From CAYYWV01 sp964531525 (GTDB lineage: Bacteria > Pseudomonadota > Alphaproteobacteria > JAAXGF01): a stretch of 11,266 bases of DNA. Positions 1 through 6,380 of this stretch are shown here, one piece after another. The position numbers and the translations under genes are program-made. Under the pieces are notes generated by a model that had not been told where the DNA came from, ran no database searches, and worked only from the letters and a program-made list of their open reading frames with translations. The stretch covers positions 1-11,266 of the forward strand of contig CAZHDF010000113.1 in the NCBI GenBank assembly GCA_964531525.1, read 5' to 3'. Numbering within the stretch: the first letter of the stretch is position 1; every line of letters starts with the position of its first letter.

Positions 1-68
1 AGCCCGACGTAGCCGAGGCCGAGAATGCAGACGGACCGGTCGGCGAAGTCTTCGGGGGTTCTTTGCAT
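1..68 (-). CDS. Nucleotide-sugar dehydrogenase, N-terminal fragment (cut by window edge)
   Basis: Reading the minus strand from an ATG at 68-66 gives 22 complete codons plus part of a 23rd before the window ends. The peptide ends VCILGLGYVG. This is the first beta strand and glycine-rich turn of the NAD-binding Rossmann fold as it appears in UDP-glucose, UDP-GlcNAc and UDP-ManNAc dehydrogenases, which typically begin with IxxIGLGYVGLP. Such enzymes oxidise a UDP-sugar C6 hydroxyl to a uronic acid for capsule, O-antigen or exopolysaccharide synthesis. The substrate cannot be told from so short a piece. No strong ribosome binding site precedes the ATG, so an upstream start in the same open frame is possible. 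It is codirectional with the Nudix gene, 88 bp behind it. That 88-bp gap shows no clear terminator or promoter. Confidence 0.75.
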   Translation of the reverse strand, partial: MQRTPEDFADRSVCILGLGYVG

Positions 69-156
69 CCTGTCGATTCCGGCTCTGCGTTCACCCGGGG
101 CGATCGGTCCCGGCGGGTGGAGGTCTTATCGGCTGCGGATGGGGCGAAGCCTGGGT

Positions 157-723
157 CTAAACGCCTTGATCGCCCGAATCAAGCAGTTCGGGAAGCAGGC
201 CGGCGAGCATCGCGAGTCCGAGAATCGAAATATGAAGCGCGTGGTCGAAGGCCCCGCTCGCCACCAACGCGCCGAGCCTCGGCAGAGGGACGGCCAGCGC
301 CTCGACCCCGGGCTCGGGGCGCCAGCCCGGATCGGGGCGCGCGGCGGCGGCGAAATACGCCTTCAACCGGTTTTCGAGCCGCCCGGTGTCGGGGCAGAGA
401 TCGCCGAGCGCGACCAGATCCCCGCGCGGGCGGTGGCCGGTCTCCTCGAACAGCTCGCGCGCGGCGCAGGCGGTCGGGTCCTCGCCGTCCTCGAGCAGGC
501 CGCCCGGAAGTTCGAGCGTGACTCGGTCGACCGCCGGGCGGTACTGGCGGACGAGGATCGCCTCTCGCCGCTCGTTGAGGGCGAGAACCGAGATATAGTC
601 TCCCTGGTCGAGGGAATGGTAGACGGCCGTCTCCCGGCCGTCGCTCACGCTGCGCTCGACCAGCGTCACCCACCGGGACAGCGGTCGGCGGCGCACCGCC
701 TTCAACGTCCTGTCGATCGTCAT
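157..723 (-). CDS. Nudix hydrolase, ADP-ribose pyrophosphatase-like
   Basis: The gene encodes a 188-residue cytosolic protein with a full Nudix box at residues 75-97. The box follows GX5EX7REUXEEXGU: G75, E81, then RELFEETG at 89-96. This helix binds the catalytic Mg2+ or Mn2+. Downstream, CPDTGRLENRLKAYFA (110-125) resembles the proline-containing motif seen in ADP-ribose diphosphatases of the NudF type. ADP-ribose cleavage to AMP and ribose-5-phosphate is therefore the best guess, but Nudix specificity is easily misjudged. The length is normal for that group. The start is supported by GAGGA (minus strand, 738-734) ten bases before the ATG. That site overlaps the stop codon of the upstream ferritin-like gene, which suggests translational coupling and one transcript. 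The stop is TAG at 159-157. Confidence 0.85.
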   Translation of the reverse strand: MTIDRTLKAVRRRPLSRWVTLVERSVSDGRETAVYHSLDQGDYISVLALNERREAILVRQYRPAVDRVTLELPGGLLEDGEDPTACAARELFEETGHRPRGDLVALGDLCPDTGRLENRLKAYFAAAARPDPGWRPEPGVEALAVPLPRLGALVASGAFDHALHISILGLAMLAGLLPELLDSGDQGV

Positions 724-736
724 GTCCCCGTCATCC

Positions 737-1759
737 TCACCCGCGCGATCCGTCCTCCCGGTTTTCGTTCGGTTCGGACGGGGGATCGGACAAGGCGGTG
801 ATCAGGTCGAGCGCGGCGCGGCTAAGCGCCTGCGCCTTGAGCATCACGTCCTCGTCGGGGGCCTGGGCGAAGACGCCGTCGTAGAAGGCGAAGGCGCGTT
901 CGGCGGTCGCGTGAAGACGGGCGGGCGCGACGCCGGAGGCCGCGTCCCTGCCGGGGGTCGCCGGTTCCCTGTCGTCGGCGGCGCGCCAGGCGCGGATCGC
1001 TTTTACGATCGCCGGGCGCGGGACGGGCGCCGCGCCGCGTTCGTCGTCGAGGCGTCGAGCGAGGGCGACGCGCTCCCGGGCGAGGGGATCGAGGGCCGGC
1101 GCGCGGGCCGCGCAGTCCTTCAGCATCTCGGCGAGTCGCGTCTCGACCGCCGCGGCCACGGCGAGAAGATCGGCGAGCCCCTCGACCAGCCGGGGCGCGG
1201 GAAGCTCGGCGCGCGGCCCCTTCGCGCGTTCGGCGCGGTAGGCCCGCCGGCGCTCGACCCGCAGGAGGTTGGCGTGATCGAGCTCCTCGGTCGCCATGTT
1301 TTCGGCCATCTCCCGGGCCTCGGGCGCGACGGCGGCCGAAGCGAGATAGCTGTAAAGCCGAAAGGCCCGCTCCGTGTCGCGCACGGCGTAGGCCAGCGCG
1401 CGGTAGGGCGACGAGAGATAGGGGTCCTGCGCCCAGAGGTCGCGCTCGGCGTCCTCCCGGGCGCCGTGGTCCTGCGATTCGCCGAACAATCGCAACAACC
1501 GCCCGGCGACCGCGTCGGCGGCCTCGTCGTCGGGTCGGGGCGCGAGGCCGTGACGTTCGGCCCAGTCCTCGAAGGCGCGGGCGTGGCCGCGCTTGGCCTC
1601 GGCGAGACGGCGGAACAGAGCCGCCGTGGCCTTGCGGTCGTGGCGCCCCATCCGGTCGGCGAGGGCTTCGTATTTTCGGCCCAGAGCGCGCTCGAGCACC
1701 CGGCCGAGCGCGGCGAGGTCCGCGACCGTTTCTATTTTCGGTAGACGTTCCTCCGCCAT
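737..1759 (-). CDS. Ferritin/rubrerythrin-like helical protein
   Basis: The gene encodes a 340-residue, Ala/Arg/Glu-rich, mostly helical protein with no signal peptide or membrane segment. The first ~170 residues look like a ferritin-like four-helix bundle. The candidate ligands are E31 (KYEALADRM), H59 (AKRGHARAF), E130 (DTERAF), and E159 with H162 in the clear ExxH motif TEELDHANLL. In rubrerythrins two ExxH motifs hold the diiron site. Here the first reads K-R-G-H, so its glutamate is missing and the site may be incomplete or arranged differently. The C-terminal half (about 190-340) is helical and unassigned. Such proteins commonly act in peroxide or iron handling. That role is inferred here. 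The ATG at 1759 has GGGAG 11 bases upstream. It is the first gene of a unit with the Nudix hydrolase and is divergent from nosR. Confidence 0.6.
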   Translation of the reverse strand: MAEERLPKIETVADLAALGRVLERALGRKYEALADRMGRHDRKATAALFRRLAEAKRGHARAFEDWAERHGLAPRPDDEAADAVAGRLLRLFGESQDHGAREDAERDLWAQDPYLSSPYRALAYAVRDTERAFRLYSYLASAAVAPEAREMAENMATEELDHANLLRVERRRAYRAERAKGPRAELPAPRLVEGLADLLAVAAAVETRLAEMLKDCAARAPALDPLARERVALARRLDDERGAAPVPRPAIVKAIRAWRAADDREPATPGRDAASGVAPARLHATAERAFAFYDGVFAQAPDEDVMLKAQALSRAALDLITALSDPPSEPNENREDGSRG

Positions 1760-1861
1760 CTGGGCGAAAACTCCCTCGGCCCGACCCGTTTCGCGATCCT
1801 ATCGCAAGCGCGCGGATTTCCGTATCGCTCGTTTCCCGCAAGCGATAAATTAGGCTGCCCT

Positions 1862-1891
1862 TAAAGACCTTTAGTCCATAAAGACCTTTAG
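1862..1891. repeat. Tandem palindromic repeat TAAAGACCTTTAG, two copies
   Basis: Two identical 13-base units, TAAAGACCTTTAG, lie at 1862-1874 and 1879-1891, with a repeat period of 17 bases. Each unit contains the inverted repeat TAAAG-N2-CTTTA. The middle also forms CTTTA-N5-TAAAG (1869-1883). The result is four alternating half-sites in 30 bases, placed in the divergent promoter region between the ferritin-like gene and nosR. The centre is about 98 bases upstream of the predicted nosR transcription start. The arrangement suggests binding sites for a dimeric regulator, which I cannot identify. Confidence 0.55.
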
Positions 1892-1926
1892 GCCATATCT
1901 CGTATCACGCGCACATCTCCGAGCGG

Positions 1927-1940
1927 TTGACCAAGGTCAA
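1927..1940 (+). promoter_or_regulatory. FNR/NNR/DNR-type activator box
   Basis: TTGACCAAGGTCAA is a perfect dyad of the form TTGAC-N4-GTCAA, close to the FNR consensus TTGAT-N4-ATCAA and to the related sites of the NO-responsive regulators DNR, NNR and NnrR. These Crp/Fnr-family proteins are the known activators of denitrification operons under low oxygen or nitric oxide. The centre (1933.5) lies 41.5 bases before a start point near 1975, which is the class II activator position. The sequence alone does not separate an oxygen sensor (FNR) from an NO sensor (NNR/DNR). Confidence 0.8.
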
Positions 1941-1962
1941 ATAGAGACCCCCGCTTGTCTGC

Positions 1963-1968
1963 TAAACA
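1963..1968 (+). promoter_or_regulatory. Candidate -10 element of the nosR promoter
   Basis: TAAACA, preceded by TG one base upstream (TGCTAAACA), resembles an extended -10 element. It would place the transcription start near 1975, with the FNR-type box centred at about -41.5. There is no obvious -35 hexamer, as expected when a Crp/Fnr-family activator replaces it. The assignment is inferred from spacing and is not proven. Confidence 0.45.
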
Positions 1969-2026
1969 GCCCGCATCCTCCGAACAGCGTTTCCCGATCC
2001 GCCGCGAGTTTGCCTTGTCGCATCGC

Positions 2027-4297
2027 ATGTTCACCGAACCGCAATCGCCACATCCGCGGCAGAGGCGACACCCTTCGCCGCTTGCCGTCCTGGCGCTGGT
2101 CCTGTTCGCCTTTCTGAGCGTCCCCGGCGCGGCCGCCGCGACCGATCTCGCCGGCTTTCTCGAAAAGGTGACGCCGGCCGAGATTTTCCCCGGCGCCGAC
2201 CGCTACGGCGCGCCCGGCGGCGATCCGATCGCCGCGCCGGTGCTCAAGGGCGACAGCCGGATCGGCTACGTCTTCCTCAATTCGGACGTGGTCAATTCCA
2301 ACGGCTACTCGGGCAAGCCGATCCAGGTGCTGATCGGCATCGACAACGCGGGCGTGATTACCGGCGCCAAGCTGGTCAAGCATCACGAGCCGATCGTTCT
2401 GATCGGCATTCCCCAGGCGAAGATCGAAGCCACCATCGCGCGATACGTCGGGCTCGACGTGGTCGGCCTGATCAAGGGCGCGAAGCGGGACGCCGTCGAC
2501 GTGGTCAGCGGCGCGACCGTGACCGTCATGGTGATCGACGATTCGGTGGTCCAGTCGGCGGTCCGGATCGCGCGCGCCTACGGGCTCGGCGGGCTCGAAC
2601 GCCCGACCGGCACGGCCGCGCCGGTCGCCCGCAAGGTGATCGATACCGATCGCCTCGACGTTCTCGACTGGCGGACCCTGATCGCCGACGGCTCGGTCGC
2701 GCGCATGGAGATTACCGTCGGCGACGTCAACGCGGCCTTCGCCGCGCTCGGCAACCCGGCGGTCGTCGAGCGGCCCGAGCCGGGCGCGCCCGACGAGCGG
2801 TTCGTCGAGCTTTACGCCGCGCTCGTCAGCATCCCGAGCGTGGGGCGCAGCCTGCTCGGCAAGAACGAATACCGGGCGTTGCAGGGCTGGTTGAAGCCCG
2901 GCGACACGGCGATCCTGATCGCCGGGCGCGGCCGGTTCTCGTTCAAGGGCTCGGGCTATGTGCGCGGCGGCATCTTCGATCGCATCCGCGTCAAGCAGGG
3001 CGACCGGACCTTCCGCTTCCGCGACCGCGATCACCGCCGGCTCGCGGCATTGGCCGCCACCGGCGCGCCCAAGCTGAAGGAGACCGATCTGTTCCGGATT
3101 TCCGCCGACGCCGGCTTCGATCCGGCCAAGCCCTGGCGGCTCGATCTTCTGGTGAACCGCGCGACCGGACCGACGACCAAGGTGTTCACCACCTTCGGCC
3201 TGAAATACGCAGCCCCCGAGAAATACCTCAAGACCGTCGCGCCGCCGCCGGCTCCGACCCAGGCGGCCGCTTCCGCGTCGGCGACGGGCGCGGCGGCGGG
3301 CGCGGCCACGGACCGCTCGGGACCGCCGCTCTGGCTCAAGCTGTGGCAACGCAAGATCTGGCAGATCGCCATTCTCAGCGTGGCGCTGATCCTTCTGACC
3401 GCGATCTTCTTCTTCCAGAACTGGCTCGCCCGCCGGCCGCGCCTGACCGATGCGATCCGGATCGCCTTCCTGGTGTTCACGCTGGTCTTCATCGGCTTCT
3501 ATGCCAAGGCGCAGCTTTCGGTGGTCAACGTGACGGCCTATCTGAACGCGCTGATCACCGACTTCCGCTGGGAGTATTTTCTCAACGATCCGCTGATCTT
3601 CATCCTGTGGTCGGCGGTGGCGATCTCTCTTCTGTTCTGGGGGCGCGGCGCCTATTGTGGCTGGCTGTGTCCCTTCGGGGCGTTGCAGGAACTCCTCAAC
3701 CGCGCCGCCAAGGCGCTCAAGGTGCCGCAGGTCCGCGTTCCCTGGGGGCTCCACGAGCGGCTCACGGCGGTCAAGTACATCATGTTCCTGGGGATCTTCG
3801 GGATCTCGCTCTACTCGCTGTCGTTGGCCGAGAAGCTGGCCGAGGTCGAGCCCTTCAAGACCGCGATCATCCTCAATTTCGTGCGCGACTGGCCGTTCGT
3901 GACCTACGCGGTCGCGCTGCTGATCGCCGGGCTGTTCATCGAGCGGTTCTACTGTCGCTATCTCTGCGTGCTCGGCGCGGCGCTCGCGATCCCCGGCCGG
4001 ATGCGGCTGTTCGAATGGCTGAAGCGCTATCGCGAATGCGGCTCGCCCTGCCAGCGCTGCGCCAACGAATGCATGGTCCAGGCGATCCACCCCGAGGGCA
4101 ATATCAACCCCAACGAGTGTCTCTATTGCCTGGGCTGCCAGATGCTCTACTACGACTGCGAACGGTGCCCCGTGATGATCCAGAAGCGCCTCAAGCGCGA
4201 GCGCCGGGCGGCGCGGATCGCCAAGGAGCCGTCGCTCGCGATGTTCGAACCGCCGGCCCGAAAGGCCCAAGCGGAGAAAGTCGGCGTGACCGATTAG
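2027..4297 (+). CDS. nosR: NosR, membrane flavo-iron-sulfur protein of N2O respiration
   Basis: NosR is needed for nos expression and for supplying electrons to NosZ. From ATG 2027 it has 756 residues. An N-terminal signal segment (about 1-38) is followed by a periplasmic FMN-binding domain with SGATVT at 161-166. The threonine T164 is the expected covalent FMN site. A low-complexity Ala/Pro linker lies at about 405-430. Five membrane segments follow (about 443-463, 477-496, 522-540, 581-601, 624-643), with CGWLCP (C544, C548) and CRYLC (C643, C647). A cytoplasmic ferredoxin-like tail has C671, C675, C678, C682 and C698, C701, C704, C711, C714. An in-frame TTG at 1955 would give 24 more residues, but it lies upstream of the predicted transcription start (about 1975). 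I therefore prefer ATG 2027, although no start has a good ribosome binding site. Confidence 0.95.
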   Translation: MFTEPQSPHPRQRRHPSPLAVLALVLFAFLSVPGAAAATDLAGFLEKVTPAEIFPGADRYGAPGGDPIAAPVLKGDSRIGYVFLNSDVVNSNGYSGKPIQVLIGIDNAGVITGAKLVKHHEPIVLIGIPQAKIEATIARYVGLDVVGLIKGAKRDAVDVVSGATVTVMVIDDSVVQSAVRIARAYGLGGLERPTGTAAPVARKVIDTDRLDVLDWRTLIADGSVARMEITVGDVNAAFAALGNPAVVERPEPGAPDERFVELYAALVSIPSVGRSLLGKNEYRALQGWLKPGDTAILIAGRGRFSFKGSGYVRGGIFDRIRVKQGDRTFRFRDRDHRRLAALAATGAPKLKETDLFRISADAGFDPAKPWRLDLLVNRATGPTTKVFTTFGLKYAAPEKYLKTVAPPPAPTQAAASASATGAAAGAATDRSGPPLWLKLWQRKIWQIAILSVALILLTAIFFFQNWLARRPRLTDAIRIAFLVFTLVFIGFYAKAQLSVVNVTAYLNALITDFRWEYFLNDPLIFILWSAVAISLLFWGRGAYCGWLCPFGALQELLNRAAKALKVPQVRVPWGLHERLTAVKYIMFLGIFGISLYSLSLAEKLAEVEPFKTAIILNFVRDWPFVTYAVALLIAGLFIERFYCRYLCVLGAALAIPGRMRLFEWLKRYRECGSPCQRCANECMVQAIHPEGNINPNECLYCLGCQMLYYDCERCPVMIQKRLKRERRAARIAKEPSLAMFEPPARKAQAEKVGVTD

Positions 4298-4424
4298 ACC
4301 GTGGCGGCGGCGCGGAAAGACCGCGGCGTCGCCGGACGACACGAACCCCGGACGGGGGAGCCCCGGGATGGCGATGCGTTCGAGGGAACGGCCCGTAACG
4401 ACTTAGCTTAATGGAGGAATTCAA
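4298..4424 (+). other. nosR-nosZ intergenic leader with strong nosZ ribosome binding site
   Basis: This 127-bp gap holds no gene and no second FNR-type box. GGAGGA at 4413-4418 lies six bases before the nosZ ATG and is the strongest ribosome binding site in the operon, as suits the most abundant product. Small inverted repeats occur upstream. CCCC (4346-4349) can pair with GGGG (4354-4357), and that GGGG can pair instead with CCCC (4361-4364). CGTTC/GAACG (4377-4381, 4386-4390) forms another short stem. They could mark an RNA processing or stabilising site, but the stems are only 4-5 bp. Confidence 0.5.
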
Positions 4425-6380
4425 ATGTCGGATGAGAGAAAACGCCCATACGATGACGCGGAAGGGGCGGGACTGTCGCGGCGCGATCTGCTCGGCGGAA
4501 CCGCGAAGATCGCGACCTTGACGGGGCTTTACGGCGCCGGCGCGACCGCCGGCGTCGCCGGGCTTGCTTCCGGCGCCTTGATCGCGCCCGGATCGGCCGC
4601 CGCCGCCGAGGCCGGCAACGCCACCGTGGCGCCGGGCGATCTCGACGAATACTACGGATTCTGGAGCAGCGGCCAGACCGGCGAGGTGCGCATTTTCGGC
4701 GTGCCCTCGATGCGCGAGCTGATGCGCATTCCGGTGTTCAACCGGGACAGCGCCACCGGCTGGGGCCTGACCAACGAAAGCCGCAAGATCCTGACCGAGA
4801 ACCTGCTGCCCGAGACCCGCAAGTTCCTCGAGAAGCGGGGCGGCGTCTACCTAAACGGCGATTTGCACCACCCTCATATGTCGTTCACCGACGGCACCTA
4901 CGACGGTCGCTATCTGTTCGTCAACGACAAGGCGAACCGGCGGGTGGGGCGGATTCGCTGCGACATCATGAAGTGCGACAAGATCATCGAGGTGCCCAAC
5001 GCCTCGGGCCTGCACGGCCTGCGGCCGCAGAAGTACCCGCGCACGGGCTACGTGTTCGTCAACGGCGAGCACCGCATTCCGCTGCCCAACGACGGGAGCA
5101 TTCTCGACGATCCCAAGCAGTATCACGCGCTCTTCACCGCCATCGACGGCGACCGCATGGAGATCGCCTGGCAGGTCATGGTCGACGGCAATCTCGACAA
5201 TTGCGACGCCGACTACCAGGGCAAGTACGCCTTCTCGACCTGCTACAACTCGGAAGGTGGCGTGAACCTCGCCGAGATGACGGCGAGCGAGCAGGACTGG
5301 GTCGTGGTCTTCAACCTCAAGCGCATCGAGGAGGCGATCAAGAAGGGCGACTACAAGGAGATGAACGGGGTCAAGGTCGTCGACGGCCGCCACGGCTCAT
5401 CCTATACCCGCTACATCCCGATCTCGAAGAGCCCGCACGGATGCAACGCCGCGCCCGACGGCCGCCACGTGGTGATCGCCGGCAAGCTGTCGCCGACCTG
5501 CTCGGTGATCGACGTGACGCTGCTCGACGATCTGTTCGCGGACAAGATCAAGCCGCGCGAGGCGATCGTCGCCGAGCCCGAGCTCGGCCTCGGCCCCCTT
5601 CACACCGCCTTCGACGGCAAGGGCGACGCCTTCACCACCCTGTTCATCGACAGCCAGGTCGTGAAGTGGAACATCGAGAAGGCGCGCCGCGCCTACGCCG
5701 GCGAGAAGGTCGACCCGATCATCGAGAAGATCGACGTCCACTACCAGCCGGGCCACAACCACAGCTCCATGGGCGAGACCAAGGAGGCAGACGGCAAGTG
5801 GCTGATATCACTGAATAAATTCTCGAAGGATCGGTTCATCAACGCCGGTCCGCTGAAACCCGAGAACGATCAGCTCATCGACATCAGCGGCGACAAGATG
5901 GCCCTCGTCCACGACGGCCCCACCTTCGCCGAGCCGCATGACGCCATCATCGTGCGGCGCGACATCGTCAACCCGCGCTCGATCTACGACCGCAACGACC
6001 CGATGTGGGAAGACGCGCGCCAGTGGGCGAAGAAGGACGGGATCGACCTGGAGGACGCCGCCGACGTGATCCGCGACGGCAACAAGGTCCGCGTCTACAT
6101 GTACTCGTCGGCGCCGACCTTCAGCCTCGAGAAGTTCGAGGTCGAGGAAGGCGACGAGGTCACGGTGTTCATCACCAACATCGACGACATCGACGACCTG
6201 ACCCACGGCTTCACCCTCGAGAACCACGGCATCGCCATGGAGATCGGCCCGCAGGCCACCGCCTCGGTGACCTTCACCGCCGATCGCCCGGGCGTGCACT
6301 GGTTCTACTGCCAGTGGTTCTGTCACGCGCTCCACATGGAGATGCGCGGCCGGATGCTGGTCAAGCCGAAGAAGGCCTGA
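4425..6380 (+). CDS. nosZ: Nitrous-oxide reductase NosZ (clade I, Tat-exported)
   Basis: NosZ reduces N2O to N2 in the periplasm as a head-to-tail homodimer. The product has 651 residues. A Tat signal carries LSRRDLLGG at 17-25, with likely cleavage near the AAAA run at about 59-62. The beta-propeller domain supplies seven histidines to the CuZ cluster: H148, H149 (DLHHPH), H197 (GLHG), H338 (SPHG), H393 (PLHT), H444 (PGHN) and H505 (EPHD). The C-terminal cupredoxin domain has the CuA ligands H594 (LTHGF), C629, W631, C633, H637 and M640 in CQWFCHALHMEM. The spacing follows the Pseudomonas stutzeri enzyme with constant offsets, so every metal ligand is present. The twin-arginine signal marks clade I rather than the Sec-type clade II. 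ATG 4425 follows a strong ribosome binding site. Confidence 0.99.
   Translation: MSDERKRPYDDAEGAGLSRRDLLGGTAKIATLTGLYGAGATAGVAGLASGALIAPGSAAAAEAGNATVAPGDLDEYYGFWSSGQTGEVRIFGVPSMRELMRIPVFNRDSATGWGLTNESRKILTENLLPETRKFLEKRGGVYLNGDLHHPHMSFTDGTYDGRYLFVNDKANRRVGRIRCDIMKCDKIIEVPNASGLHGLRPQKYPRTGYVFVNGEHRIPLPNDGSILDDPKQYHALFTAIDGDRMEIAWQVMVDGNLDNCDADYQGKYAFSTCYNSEGGVNLAEMTASEQDWVVVFNLKRIEEAIKKGDYKEMNGVKVVDGRHGSSYTRYIPISKSPHGCNAAPDGRHVVIAGKLSPTCSVIDVTLLDDLFADKIKPREAIVAEPELGLGPLHTAFDGKGDAFTTLFIDSQVVKWNIEKARRAYAGEKVDPIIEKIDVHYQPGHNHSSMGETKEADGKWLISLNKFSKDRFINAGPLKPENDQLIDISGDKMALVHDGPTFAEPHDAIIVRRDIVNPRSIYDRNDPMWEDARQWAKKDGIDLEDAADVIRDGNKVRVYMYSSAPTFSLEKFEVEEGDEVTVFITNIDDIDDLTHGFTLENHGIAMEIGPQATASVTFTADRPGVHWFYCQWFCHALHMEMRGRMLVKPKKA

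Noticed and set aside
25..801. Plus-strand frame over the Nudix gene
   Set aside because: The Nudix box lies on the opposite strand, and this frame has no recognisable content.
1801..1846. Pair of CGCAAGCG direct repeats (1803-1810, 1837-1844) as an NnrR-type site
   Set aside because: NnrR sites need an inverted TTGCG-N4-CGCAA arrangement. These are two short GC-biased direct repeats that could occur by chance.
1937..4342. 801-codon open frame antisense to nosR
   Set aside because: Low-complexity Arg/Asp/Glu/Ala product typical of antisense frames in high-GC DNA. It overlaps a fully recognisable nosR and would also run across the FNR-type box.
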